Shown piece after piece: positions 1 through 8,383 of a stretch of 28,792 nucleotides of DNA. Position numbers and translations under genes: made by a program. Position 1 is the first letter of the stretch. Every line of letters begins with the position of its first letter. Under the pieces are notes generated by a model, which worked only from the letters and a program-made list of their open reading frames with translations, was not told the origin of the DNA and did not search any database. Source of the stretch: an uncultured Methanobrevibacter sp. GTDB taxonomy: Archaea > Methanobacteriota > Methanobacteria > Methanobacteriales > Methanobacteriaceae. The stretch spans positions 1 through 28,792 of the forward strand of contig NZ_CALDKF010000009.1 in NCBI RefSeq assembly GCF_937898925.1, in the 5' to 3' direction.

Positions 1-167
1 CTTTTAGAAAAAACAGTTTTTATGATTTCAAGGCTTTCTTCAACATTTTCATGTGGTTGCCAACCTGCAATAGGTCCAATTTTAGGATTCTTTGCGAAAT
101 GGTATAGGCATTCTGCATCACTTTCCTTCCATGGCCTTAGGACTAGTCGTTCTGTTTTTAAAATCAT
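1..167 (-). CDS. GNAT-family N-acetyltransferase, N-terminal part (runs off left edge)
   Basis: Reading leftward from the ATG at 167, the first 55 codons give MILKTERLVLRPWKESDAEC and continue with LYHFAKNPKIGP. This is the start of a RimJ/RimL-type GNAT domain, which transfers acetyl from acetyl-CoA to an amino group. The fragment is nearly identical to the first 55 residues of the complete acetyltransferase at 1189-1758, with substitutions such as K for N and Q for P. The two are therefore recent paralogs or a segmental duplication. The frame is open to the window edge, so whether the gene is whole cannot be seen. The substrate is unknown. Confidence 0.85.
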   Translation of the reverse strand, partial: MILKTERLVLRPWKESDAECLYHFAKNPKIGPIAGWQPHENVEESLEIIKTVFSK

Positions 168-410
168 ATTTAAAGGTTTATTTGATAGATTATTTAAATA
201 TTTTTTTAGTTTTTCTTTAAAATTTTGATATTTATTTTAAACAAATTTATAATTTTTTTTAATATTTTACATTTTTGTCATTATATCAAAATTTATAATA
301 CTAGTTTATATAGTATTTTTCATATAATATAACATACTTATTAATTTAGTACGGGCTTTAAATCTTAATTCTCTTTGGAGTAATAACTATTTAGTAAGTG
401 AGGTGAAACT

Positions 411-1181
411 ATGAAGTTAAAGACTTTCTCAATAGCGATATTGTTATTCTTGACTTTAATAATAAGCATTGGCGCTATAGCTGCAGATGATATTGCGGAT
501 GTAAATGATGCTCCATCTAATACTTCCACTGCTTCTACTAACACTTCTACCACTACTGATAGTCCTAAAACAACTACCAGTACAACAGTTAAGAAAGTAG
601 ATACAAAAGTTTCTGCAGATCAAGTTGCAAATGAATATAAAAAGTCCAGATACTTTAAGGTTAAAGTTAAAGATAAGAATGGGCATGTTGTTAAGAATAT
701 TAAAATTAAATTAAAAATATACACAGGCTCCAAATATAAGTCATATACTGTAAATACTAATTCTAAAGGCATTGCTAAATTTAACACCAAATCTTTAAAA
801 TTAGGTAATCATAAAGTAGTTATCAGTTCTGCAGATAGCAAGTATAAAATTTCAAAAACTTCTAAAATCTTCATTGGCAAGAAACATTATGCAATAGTCA
901 AGCCTAAAGTCAAAAAGGTATTGAAGAATAAGGATGTTCTTGGTGTAAAAATCTATAATGATGAGGATGAAAAGGAAGCGAAAGTAGTTTATAAAAAAAC
1001 ACCTAAATATACTAAAGTCGTTAAAGCGGTATTCTATTTAAAAAATAAGAAAACTGGAAAACTGATTACTAAAACAGATTCGGCAGAATTTGATGATGGT
1101 CGTTGGGAATTACCTGAGGAAGATTTCTCTAAAAAATACACTTTAGTAAAAGTCAAAGTATGGTACTTGAGTAGTAAATAA
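411..1181 (+). CDS. Secreted Ig-like (adhesin-like) protein
   Basis: The protein has 256 residues. The N-terminus is a clear signal peptide: two lysines, a hydrophobic run of about 18 residues and a likely cut after AIA near residue 25. A Thr/Ser-rich linker (about residues 35-65, with many TST/TTT repeats) follows, then a Lys-rich beta-sandwich-like region. The segment around VNTNSKGIAKFNTKSLKLG resembles the Ig-like repeats of Methanobrevibacter adhesin-like proteins. There is no C-terminal membrane anchor, so it is probably secreted or held to the pseudomurein wall by charge. A good ribosome site (GAGGTGA) precedes the ATG at 411. It lies between two acetyltransferase copies and converges with the second. 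Its binding partner is unknown. Confidence 0.75.
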   Translation: MKLKTFSIAILLFLTLIISIGAIAADDIADVNDAPSNTSTASTNTSTTTDSPKTTTSTTVKKVDTKVSADQVANEYKKSRYFKVKVKDKNGHVVKNIKIKLKIYTGSKYKSYTVNTNSKGIAKFNTKSLKLGNHKVVISSADSKYKISKTSKIFIGKKHYAIVKPKVKKVLKNKDVLGVKIYNDEDEKEAKVVYKKTPKYTKVVKAVFYLKNKKTGKLITKTDSAEFDDGRWELPEEDFSKKYTLVKVKVWYLSSK

Positions 1182-1188
1182 CATTTTA

Positions 1189-1758
1189 CTACATTTTTTT
1201 ATTTTTTTGCCTTTTTAACATATTTTTTATATTATTACTTTCTTTGTCATTTTTTTTTAAAAGCATGGCCCTTTCGAGGATTTCTTTTCCACTATAATCT
1301 GTATTTTTCATATCGCAATAATATTTGAATCCTAATTTTTCTAAAACTCTTTTTGATTGGTGGTTTTCATGTCTGCAACTGGCATGGATCTTCTTGATTT
1401 TCAAATCTTCAAAAGCATATCTTATAAGTTCTTTAGCTGCTTCAGCGACCAATCCTTGACCCCAATATTCCTCTCCTATCCAATAGCCTAATTCAACACC
1501 ATCGTCTCCCCAGTAGTGGTTGGTGTTTGGATAGAATAGAAGTCCTACACAACCTATTGCCTTATCCTCAAGTGTGATGGCATAAGTTTCCTTTTTGGAA
1601 AAAACAGTTTTTATAATTTCTAAGCTTTCATCAACACTTTTATGTGGTGGCCAACCTGCATTAGGCCCAATATTAGGATTCTTTGCAAAATGGTATAGGC
1701 ATTCTGCATCACTTTCATTCCATGGTCTTAAGACTAGCCGTTCTGTTTTTAGAATCAT
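1189..1758 (-). CDS. GNAT-family N-acetyltransferase (RimJ/RimL type)
   Basis: This 189-residue protein has the RimJ/RimL-like order: LVLRPWNESDAECLY at the start, then IGCVGLLFYP, the acetyl-CoA-binding stretch YWIGEEYWGQGLVAEAAK (about residues 92-109), and near the end RVLEKLGFKYY. Such enzymes acetylate N-terminal amines of proteins or small molecules; the substrate cannot be told here. The last 20 or so residues (Lys/Asn-rich) are an AT-rich tail outside the domain. The gene converges with the secreted protein gene, with only 7 nt between the stops and T-runs serving both strands. Its 5' end is duplicated at 1-190 of the window. Confidence 0.88.
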   Translation of the reverse strand: MILKTERLVLRPWNESDAECLYHFAKNPNIGPNAGWPPHKSVDESLEIIKTVFSKKETYAITLEDKAIGCVGLLFYPNTNHYWGDDGVELGYWIGEEYWGQGLVAEAAKELIRYAFEDLKIKKIHASCRHENHQSKRVLEKLGFKYYCDMKNTDYSGKEILERAMLLKKNDKESNNIKNMLKRQKNKKM

Positions 1759-1925
1759 ATTAGAAATTTTATATAATAAATTATTTATTTTTATGCTTTG
1801 TTAAAAATAGTAAAAATAGTTAAAAATAAGTTAAATAGTAAATAGTTAAAATAATTTAAATAAGTTACAATAGTAAAAATAATTATAAAAATAAGTAATA
1901 AAAAAAGAATTAAAAAATAAAAAAA
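1759..1925. repeat. A/T-rich low-complexity spacer
   Basis: The spacer upstream of the acetyltransferase consists of irregular repeats of short words such as AATAGTAAAAATAGTTAAA. No gene or clear motif is seen. It must hold the acetyltransferase promoter and the 3' end of the small gene at 1934-2122. Confidence 0.5.
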
Positions 1926-1933
1926 GTAAATGT

Positions 1934-2122
1934 TTATATTGCACCAAGTTCATCTAATTCTTGGATAACAATATCATGAGAAATTTTAGTCATGATTTCT
2001 CTAATCAATACATTTTTTTTACCTTTATTAGTGTAACCGTTTTTTTCCAAGATATTAATTAATTGTTCTTCAGTAAGATCTTCTAAGATAATTCTAATTT
2101 CAGTAACATCAATATCTGTCAT
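1934..2122 (-). CDS. Small SAP-like protein of unknown function
   Basis: A 62-residue acidic protein starting MTDIDVTEIRIILEDLTEEQ. I chose the ATG at 2122 because GGAGAGGT lies just upstream of it at normal spacing; the ATG at 2137 lies ahead of that site and would add five residues. The pattern LTEEQLINILEKNGYTNKGK followed by KNVLIREIM resembles a SAP helix-turn-helix motif (helix, GL/GY turn, K-rich loop, LI-x-RI), which in other proteins binds nucleic acid. That match is by eye and weak. The gene stands alone, with its own 330-nt upstream region. The function is unknown. Confidence 0.7.
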   Translation of the reverse strand: MTDIDVTEIRIILEDLTEEQLINILEKNGYTNKGKKNVLIREIMTKISHDIVIQELDELGAI

Positions 2123-2452
2123 AATGACCTCTCCCATTTTTAATCAAAATATTTTTTTAAATTTAATTTTGAAAATTTTATTATTAGTTTAAATTTTTAA
2201 AATTAAAGATTGTTCTTATTATGTTGAATAAATATTTATTGTTGAAAGTATTTAAATTTTTAGTTTTTATTATATCAAATAGTTTGTATATTTATGAATG
2301 ATTTTTTATCATTATTTAGAAATTTTCCAAATTTTCAATCAAAAAATCATTCAAATTTTTGAAATTTCCATTTGATAAATATTTTAGATACAAAGTTTAA
2401 TTATTTTATAGTTTACGATATAAAACTATCATTTAATCAATCGAATATTTAA
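2123..2452. other. Intergenic region with a long inverted repeat
   Basis: This 330-nt gap lies between two minus-strand genes. It holds a perfect 12-bp inverted repeat, GAATGATTTTTT at 2296-2307 and AAAAAATCATTC at 2341-2352, extended by one outer T-A pair and separated by a 33-nt loop. It could be a distal terminator for the DUF357 gene or a structured leader for the small gene at 1934-2122. No open reading frame with a ribosome site is seen. Confidence 0.5.
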
Positions 2453-2695
2453 TTAAATTAATCCATGAATCATTCTTAGTGCATCGAGTAAACCGTGGCT
2501 ATATTCAATACAACCAAAAGCAGTTCTTGTGTCTTTTTTCTCTAGGTAATATTTTGAATCATTCCAGTAATCGATTGCCCTATCATAAACTTCCTTTTCT
2601 TTTCCTTCGAACTTGATGTCTTCAACTTGTTTCAAGTTTCTCTCAAGTTTTGCAATATCAATTGCAATTTTCTCTTCACTTTCAAGATCTTTCAT
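2453..2695 (-). CDS. DUF357-family archaeal protein
   Basis: An 80-residue all-helical protein starting MKDLESEEKIA. The ATG at 2695 is chosen because GGAG sits 8 nt before it; a TTG 18 nt further upstream is the alternative. The C-terminal half, YWNDSKYYLEKKDTRTAFGC followed by IEYSHGLLDALRMIHGLI, is the hallmark of the DUF357 family found across Euryarchaeota. The family has no established function; its helical-hairpin build suggests a small scaffold or adaptor. It lies just upstream of the archaetidylinositol-phosphate synthase gene in the opposite sense of reading order (same strand, about 120 nt apart), an arrangement I recall from other Methanobacteriales. Confidence 0.85.
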   Translation of the reverse strand: MKDLESEEKIAIDIAKLERNLKQVEDIKFEGKEKEVYDRAIDYWNDSKYYLEKKDTRTAFGCIEYSHGLLDALRMIHGLI

Positions 2696-2813
2696 TTCAT
2701 ATGCTCCGAACAATTCTAAATTTTATTTTTTAAATTTATTTTTTTAAAATTTATTTTTTGAATAATTGATATTGAAAATTTTTAATTTTTAAAAATTTCC
2801 AATCATTAAATTT

Positions 2814-3416
2814 TTATCTTAATCTTTTTTGTCTATGTTTTTTAGGTCCATTCAATTCTTTCCATACATGGAATATTCTTTGGCCAACTGTAAAGTATGA
2901 AAGAACTACAAGTATGTAAATGAAATATGTGAAAATTATGTTTGAATGGAATATTGCTGCAATTACTGCACCTAACATTAAGATTATCATTCTGACTGCA
3001 CGTTCAGCTATTCCTATATTGCATTCCACTCCTTGTGATTCTGCTCTTGCCCTTACATAACTGACTGTAATTGCTGAGTGAATAGCTAAAACACCTACAA
3101 ACCAGTGACAATATCCTCCAAATATGATTCCTATGAATATGATTGCATCTGCAAAACGATCCATTGTGGAATCCAGAAATGCTCCAAATGGGCTTGTTCT
3201 GTCATGGTATCTTGCAACTGCTCCATCTACAACATCTAAAAATCCGCTGAGAAGGATAAATATTGCTCCCCCTATCAGATTTCCGCTAGCAAAGAAAATA
3301 GCTGAAAGGATTGCCAAAAATGGGGAGATTACAGTTACAATATTTGGATTAATATTCAATCGACTAGCTAAAGGTTCTAAAAATTTTGTAAGATATGGTC
3401 GTAAACTATTAAGCAT
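2814..3416 (-). CDS. Archaetidylinositol-phosphate synthase (CDP-alcohol phosphatidyltransferase)
   Basis: A 200-residue membrane enzyme of the CDP-alcohol phosphatidyltransferase family. The full signature D61-x2-D64-G65-x2-A68-R69-x8-G78-x3-D82-x3-D86 is present (DVVDGAVARYHDRTSPFG then AFLDSTMD); the aspartates bind the divalent metal and CDP. Several hydrophobic helices follow. In Methanothermobacter the equivalent enzyme joins CDP-archaeol and inositol 1-phosphate to make archaetidylinositol phosphate, a step in ether-lipid synthesis. That specific substrate is inferred from family and neighbours (DUF357, Sua5, RadB); an archaetidylglycerol-phosphate or serine synthase is the alternative. 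It is divergent from the Sua5 gene, so their promoters share the 110-nt gap. Confidence 0.85.
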   Translation of the reverse strand: MLNSLRPYLTKFLEPLASRLNINPNIVTVISPFLAILSAIFFASGNLIGGAIFILLSGFLDVVDGAVARYHDRTSPFGAFLDSTMDRFADAIIFIGIIFGGYCHWFVGVLAIHSAITVSYVRARAESQGVECNIGIAERAVRMIILMLGAVIAAIFHSNIIFTYFIYILVVLSYFTVGQRIFHVWKELNGPKKHRQKRLR

Positions 3417-3526
3417 AATTTTATTATATTGATTAACTAATATATATTTAATTAGATTATCTTAGTAAAGTTTAAAATTTAAGTTAAGAAATTTTAATGT
3501 TATATTCAATATATTTTGGTGAATTT

Positions 3527-4159
3527 ATGAAAATATTTAAGATGAGTGGTGAAAATCCAGATATGGATTTAATCGGTGAAGCCATTGAAATAATGGCAGA
3601 TGGAGGTATCATTCTCTATCCTACAGATACCGTTTATGGACTTGGAGCAAATATTTTCAATAACGAGGCGGTTAAGAAAATCTATGAAATTAAAAAAAGA
3701 GATTCATCAAAGCCATTGTCTGTGTTGATTCAGGATACAAATAGCTTGGAATTGATTGCAGACTTAAATAAAGATTCAAGAGCTATTGTCGATAAATGGC
3801 TGCCTGGGCCATTTACATTTATTTTAAACAAGAAAAAGATAGTTTCTCCCTATGTCAGTGCAAGCGCTAAAGTTGGAGTAAGGATTCCAGATTATAAGAT
3901 TGCCAGATTGCTTGCAAGCTTGTTTCCAATAACAACCACAAGTGCAAATCTTACAAATGAATGCACATTATCAAATCCTCAGGATATTCTAAAGCAGATT
4001 GGAACTGATATTGATTTGGTCATCGATGTAGGGGACTTGGGAAAGGCAAAGCCATCTACTGTTATTGACTTAAGCTCCTCCAAGCCAACATTGGTTAGAA
4101 ATGGATTTGATTCAAATGATATGGATTCATTAAAAGAGGATTTGGAGAAACTGGTTTAG
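3527..4159 (+). CDS. Threonylcarbamoyl-AMP synthase (Sua5/YrdC/YciO family)
   Basis: The start at 3527 (MKIFKMSGENPD) is chosen for the GGTGA site just before it; an upstream ATG at 3497 would add ten residues with no ribosome site. The 210-residue protein is one YrdC domain, without the C-terminal Sua5 domain. YPTDTVYGLG (31-40), the KR pair at 57-58 with SKPLSVLI, and TTTSAN near 136-141 mark the ATP/threonine-binding cleft. It makes threonylcarbamoyl-AMP from threonine, bicarbonate and ATP, the first step of t6A37 tRNA modification. YciO-like paralogs with uncertain activity are the alternative. Confidence 0.88.
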   Translation: MKIFKMSGENPDMDLIGEAIEIMADGGIILYPTDTVYGLGANIFNNEAVKKIYEIKKRDSSKPLSVLIQDTNSLELIADLNKDSRAIVDKWLPGPFTFILNKKKIVSPYVSASAKVGVRIPDYKIARLLASLFPITTTSANLTNECTLSNPQDILKQIGTDIDLVIDVGDLGKAKPSTVIDLSSSKPTLVRNGFDSNDMDSLKEDLEKLV

Positions 4160-4184
4160 ATTAATGCTCTTTTGTTACTTTTAC

Positions 4185-4201
4185 AATATTATTATAATAT
4201 T
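4185..4201. other. Palindrome after the Sua5-family gene
   Basis: AATATTAT-T-ATAATATT is a perfect palindrome about 25 nt after the stop, preceded by T-rich sequence. It may be part of a terminator or simply chance in AT-rich DNA. Confidence 0.3.
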
Positions 4202-4373
4202 TGCATTAAGTTGTAAATCAAAATAAGTAAAAAAATTAACTTTAAATATATCCAAATAAATATTATGTTTACGGAGTAAAATTTTAATTTGGATCATCAT
4301 TAAAATTATTAGACTATAAAAATTAAAAAAATTATTAAATTATTAAATTATTTTATTATTTGAAGGGAAAGAA

Positions 4374-5072
4374 ATGAAAATATTATCTAACATGACAAGT
4401 CAGGAAAAGATTTCAACTAACTCTCCTTTAGATGAATTATTAGATGGAGGAATTGAGAAAAGGACAATTACACAGGTATACGGTCCTCCAGGGGTAGGTA
4501 AAACCAATATTTGCCTAAATATAGCTATTGGTGTAGCTAAAAGAGGGAAAAAAGTGGTTTACATTGATACTGAAGGTGGAATATCAGTTGATAGGATTAG
4601 ACAAATATCCGGAGAGGATTTTGATACAGTTGCAAAGAATATCATTGTTTTTGAACCTACTTCATTCAAGCAACAGGAAGAGGATCTTGGGCTTATTGAA
4701 TCCTGGATATCATCCAACAGTGCAGATGTCGAACTCATAATATTGGATTCTGCTGTTGCATTATTCCGGGTGGAAGATGATAGCACAAAATCCCATCTTT
4801 TAGGAAAACAGATGCAAATGCTTTCTGCACTTGCCATCAATCATGACCTTGCTGTTCTTGTTACAAATCAAATCTATGCTTCATTTGATGAGGAAAGCGA
4901 AGAGGATTTCTCTCCTGTTGGCGGAACAATTATTCAATACAGAAGCAAAATCATCATTGAACTCAAGCGTGAAGAGGGAACCAATCAAAGAATAGCTCTT
5001 TTAAAAAGGCATAAGTCAAAAAGAGAAGGATTGGCTGTTCACTTCCTGATAACTAACAATGGAATTGAATAA
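4374..5072 (+). CDS. radB: DNA repair and recombination protein RadB
   Basis: A 232-residue RecA-fold ATPase. Walker A is GPPGVGKTN (37-45) and Walker B is ELIILDSAVALF. VTNQIYASFD and the region near HKSKREG match the archaeal RadA/RadB core. The N-terminal helix-hairpin-helix domain of RadA is absent, which marks RadB, a recombinase paralog thought to help RadA and Holliday-junction processing. A GAAGGGAAAG site precedes the ATG. It lies downstream of the Sua5-family gene, with 214 nt of AT-rich DNA between them that includes short ATTAAATT repeats, so it may have its own promoter. A strong hairpin terminator overlaps its stop codon. Confidence 0.93.
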   Translation: MKILSNMTSQEKISTNSPLDELLDGGIEKRTITQVYGPPGVGKTNICLNIAIGVAKRGKKVVYIDTEGGISVDRIRQISGEDFDTVAKNIIVFEPTSFKQQEEDLGLIESWISSNSADVELIILDSAVALFRVEDDSTKSHLLGKQMQMLSALAINHDLAVLVTNQIYASFDEESEEDFSPVGGTIIQYRSKIIIELKREEGTNQRIALLKRHKSKREGLAVHFLITNNGIE

Positions 5073-5095
5073 TTCAATTCCTACTTTATTTTTTT
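5061..5095 (+). terminator. radB terminator with the stop codon as its loop
   Basis: GGAATTGAA (5061-5069) and TTCAATTCC (5073-5081) form a perfect 9-bp stem. The 3-nt loop is TAA, the stop codon of radB (5070-5072). A T-rich tract follows, as in an intrinsic terminator. The last codons of radB are thus part of the hairpin. Confidence 0.7.
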
Positions 5096-5376
5096 TTATT
5101 TTTCAATATTTTCATATCTTTATATTAGAAATTATTCTTCTTTATTACTTTTTTTATTTTATTTATTAATTATTAATCATTTTCTAAAAATTTAAGCTAT
5201 TTTTTTTCTTGTTTTTATAAATAATTTTATATGTTACTTTTAATAGATAATATAATGTTGTATGTTTATTTGAAAACATATCCAGTTTAATTTTTTTAAA
5301 AACTGATACTATTAAATTTTATTATATTATAAAATTATTTTTAGATTTTTAATTAAGATATAGGATTTGTGATAAG
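5096..5376. other. Intergenic region upstream of the aminotransferase
   Basis: About 280 nt of T-rich then A/T-mixed DNA. It contains TATA-like words but nothing I can single out as a promoter with confidence. No gene is seen on either strand. Confidence 0.4.
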
Positions 5377-6537
5377 ATGATCCAAAAGAAGAAATATGCA
5401 AAAGCAGCTAAGATTATTCCAGATGGTTATGAATCTGCAAACCACTTTTTTGAAGCTGTTTTTAAGGATAAAGAAATGATTTGGATGGGTCAAAATACAA
5501 ATGAATTGCATATTGGTCACAATGAGGATGTACACAAGGCAATGATTGATTGCATTGGAAGTGACGAATACTGCAAGTACCCACCTCCTGAAGGTTTTAC
5601 AGAACTGCAATCTTTGATTTTAAAAGATTTGGAATTGGAAGATTTGAGTATATATGTTAACGCCGGTGCGACTGAATCATTATACTTAGCCATGAATGCA
5701 GTTTTATCTCCTGAGGACAATGTTATCACACCAGATCCAGGATATCTCATTATTGATAACTTTGCAAGCAGATTTGCTGCAGAGGTAAGACAAGTAAAGA
5801 TTTACAGTGAAGAAAACAACTATAAGTTAACCCCTAAGCTTGTAAGGGAAAATATGGATGAAAACACTAGAGTCATTCTCTTAATCGATCCATTAAACCC
5901 ACTTGGAAGCTCTTACACTGAAGAGGAAATCAAGGAATTTGCAGAAATAGCTATTGAAAATGACATATTCCTCTTGCATGATGTAACTTATAGGGACTTC
6001 GCTTACAATCATACACTTTGTGCTAAATATGCTCCGAACAATACTATAACCTGTTACAGTTTCTCCAAGATATTTGGTATGGCCGGTTTAAGATTAGGGG
6101 CTATCATTTCAAGCGAAGAAGTGATTGATGTTGTAAAAAGCATTATCATTAACGATGTAGGTACAAATATGATTGCACAAGCTGGTGCACTTGCTGCCTT
6201 GAAATCCAAACCAGAATGGATTGATAGGGTTAGGGATACAACTTTTGAAAATCAAAAGATTATCAAGGAAGCAGTTGATCAATGTGAAGGAGTCTTCTTG
6301 CCAGTCTATCCATCAAGTGCAAACATGATGGGAATCGACTTATCCGGTGCAGGAATCGATCCTGAAGACATGTCTTCCTATTTGATTGAGAAAAAGGTAT
6401 TCACCAGGCAAGGTTCATATACCAGTAACACCTTTGGCCATAACTACTTGAGAGTAAGCTATTCAATTGACCCAGAAAAAGTCAAGGTATTTGCTCGTGA
6501 ATTTGTACTTGCTGTTGAAGCTTTAAGAACTAAATAA
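5377..6537 (+). CDS. PLP-dependent class I/II aminotransferase
   Basis: A 386-residue fold-type I aminotransferase. The PLP lysine is K231 in CYSFSKIFGMAGLRLG, with the Arg of that motif at 239. NAGATE (95-100) binds the phosphate, the DPLNPLG motif includes N174, and D202 (HDVTYRDF) contacts the pyridine nitrogen. These enzymes swap an amino group between an amino acid and a 2-oxoacid, or an aldehyde in special cases. The substrate is not determined by sequence; aspartate-like aminotransferase is the usual label. I recall an aminotransferase gene next to radB in Methanothermobacter as well. GTGAT just before the ATG is the ribosome site. It converges with the ABC permease gene. Confidence 0.85.
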   Translation: MIQKKKYAKAAKIIPDGYESANHFFEAVFKDKEMIWMGQNTNELHIGHNEDVHKAMIDCIGSDEYCKYPPPEGFTELQSLILKDLELEDLSIYVNAGATESLYLAMNAVLSPEDNVITPDPGYLIIDNFASRFAAEVRQVKIYSEENNYKLTPKLVRENMDENTRVILLIDPLNPLGSSYTEEEIKEFAEIAIENDIFLLHDVTYRDFAYNHTLCAKYAPNNTITCYSFSKIFGMAGLRLGAIISSEEVIDVVKSIIINDVGTNMIAQAGALAALKSKPEWIDRVRDTTFENQKIIKEAVDQCEGVFLPVYPSSANMMGIDLSGAGIDPEDMSSYLIEKKVFTRQGSYTSNTFGHNYLRVSYSIDPEKVKVFAREFVLAVEALRTK

Positions 6538-6723
6538 GTTTATTATTTAGTTTATTTTTTCTTTTTTTATTAATTTTTATAATTTTTTTAAATGCTTATT
6601 TTCTCTTATTTTTTAATTTAATCAATTTTAAACTATTTTTTTATAATTTTTCATGTAATTTCATGTAAATTAATTTGTATGTTATAAAACTTAAAAAAAA
6701 GTTAAAAAAAAGTTAAAAAAATA

Positions 6724-7464
6724 TTAATTAATATCTTTTTTATTAAAGTATTTAATTCCACATATAGTAAATATGATAAAGAGAAATGCATCAATTTTTA
6801 TAGATTCTCTCATATCTAAACTTTTCATTGAAGTTAATTGTGCTGTTTGCCCATATGGATTTATATCAAATAGGAATTGGATTAATGAATTATTATCCGC
6901 CATTAACATTCCATTCATGATCAAAGCTGCAATCAACATTATGAATGCCAATCCCATATTTATGATGATTGCCTTTGATTTTTTACCAACAGCTATTGAA
7001 ATTAAATAGAATATTCCTACGAAGACAAGCATTATAAAAATTCCAAATATGAAATATAAAACATAATCCCAAATGGAGATATTTATTGAAAATAGGAAAT
7101 ATGAAACAATCAGAGTGAATAAAGCAGTAATAATATAGACTATTAATGATGCAATCAAGTTTGACAGCAAACCTGTAAGATATATTTCTCTACGATTATT
7201 ATTGGCAATAATCTTGTTTCTAATGAATCCGTCATCGAATTCTTCAGATACAAAAACGCTGATTAATACTGAAATTACAATTCCATACATTACCATTGGC
7301 AAAAAGACAACCCTGTTTATTCCAACAGTATATGACATCGCTGTCTTCTGCATGAGAATAAATCCAATAGAGAATATTATCATGAAAAAGCAAGCTAAAT
7401 ATAGCCATTTTTCATGAAAAATCTTGTACAATTCTGCTTTAAGAATTCTATTTGTCATTTTCAT
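6724..7464 (-). CDS. ABC-2 type transporter permease
   Basis: A 246-residue membrane protein with about six hydrophobic segments: near residues 20-38, 52-72, 95-125, 128-160, 165-188 and 225-240. It has the layout of ABC-2 permeases such as those of bacitracin/lantibiotic-immunity exporters. It overlaps the 3' end of the ATPase gene by 17 nt, so the two are translationally coupled and work as one exporter. The ATG at 7464 is used; an ATG two codons later (7458) is equally possible. The cargo is unknown; peptide or antibiotic export and self-defence are the usual roles. Confidence 0.82.
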   Translation of the reverse strand: MKMTNRILKAELYKIFHEKWLYLACFFMIIFSIGFILMQKTAMSYTVGINRVVFLPMVMYGIVISVLISVFVSEEFDDGFIRNKIIANNNRREIYLTGLLSNLIASLIVYIITALFTLIVSYFLFSINISIWDYVLYFIFGIFIMLVFVGIFYLISIAVGKKSKAIIINMGLAFIMLIAALIMNGMLMADNNSLIQFLFDINPYGQTAQLTSMKSLDMRESIKIDAFLFIIFTICGIKYFNKKDIN

Positions 7465-8320
7465 CCATCAACCTTATAAAAAATTCTTCTAAACTAGTTT
7501 CAACATTAAAGCATTTTGTTACAATGCAACCATAGTCATTGAGTTTGATTATCAAATCAGTAATTGTATAATTGGAGAAGATATTCATTTTTAAATTATC
7601 TGCTTCCACATATGGGATTTCTAAATCATTCATAGCCTTTTCAAATGAATCTCTATCATTGACTTCCAATTGAATATATCCTTTATTGGCATTTGAGAAT
7701 TCTTCACTTGTCATTTCAGATATGATTTTCCCATGATTAATAAAAATAAAATCAGTAGCTATTTTTTCAAGTTCATAAAGAAGATGGCTTGAAATTAAAA
7801 AAGTCACTCCTTCTTTATTTAATTTTAAAATTAGATTTCTTAGACTAATGATCCCTTGTGGATCCAATCCATTCATGGGTTCATCTAAAATGATTAATTC
7901 AGGATTTCCAACAAGCATCATTGCAATTGCGAGCTTTTGTTTCATTCCCAATGAAAAATGCTTCACTTTTTTATTGTTTGTATCTTCAAGTCCAACATAT
8001 TCAAGGAAATCATTTGGATTGAATTCATTTTCAAGCCCATATAAAATCAGTTGTTGAGTAATGTTTTGGCTTGCATTCATTTCATAAAATAAGGCAGGCT
8101 CTTCAATCAGGCCGCTAAAGACATTAGCATTGACATTAACTTGGCCGGAATCTGCATTTTGCAGTGATGTGATGATTCTTAGAAGTGTTGTTTTCCCTGC
8201 CCCATTTGGTCCAACAAGACCGCAAATTGAGCCTTTAGGGATATTGATTGTAACTCCATCTAAAACATAAGTCTTATCAAATTTTTTTGATATATTTTTT
8301 ATGGAAACAATGCTATTCAT
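7448..8320 (-). CDS. ABC transporter ATP-binding protein (BcrA-like)
   Basis: A 290-residue ABC ATPase. Walker A is GPNGAGKTT (37-45), the signature is the degenerate FSLGMKQKLAIAM (122-134), and Walker B is LIILDEPMNGLDP with D146-E147. About 80 C-terminal residues follow the nucleotide-binding domain, as in BcrA/NatA-type exporters. The start at 8320 (MNSIVSIKN) has GGTGAT four bases upstream; a GTG at 8332 lies in the same frame but ahead of that site. It pairs with the overlapping permease gene. The promoter must lie in the 60 nt after the ABCE1 gene, or the pair is transcribed with ABCE1. Confidence 0.88.
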   Translation of the reverse strand: MNSIVSIKNISKKFDKTYVLDGVTINIPKGSICGLVGPNGAGKTTLLRIITSLQNADSGQVNVNANVFSGLIEEPALFYEMNASQNITQQLILYGLENEFNPNDFLEYVGLEDTNNKKVKHFSLGMKQKLAIAMMLVGNPELIILDEPMNGLDPQGIISLRNLILKLNKEGVTFLISSHLLYELEKIATDFIFINHGKIISEMTSEEFSNANKGYIQLEVNDRDSFEKAMNDLEIPYVEADNLKMNIFSNYTITDLIIKLNDYGCIVTKCFNVETSLEEFFIRLMDENDK

Positions 8321-8383
8321 AAAAATCACCACTTGCCAAGTTAATGATATTTCATTTTAATAATTTTTATCGCACTATATTTT

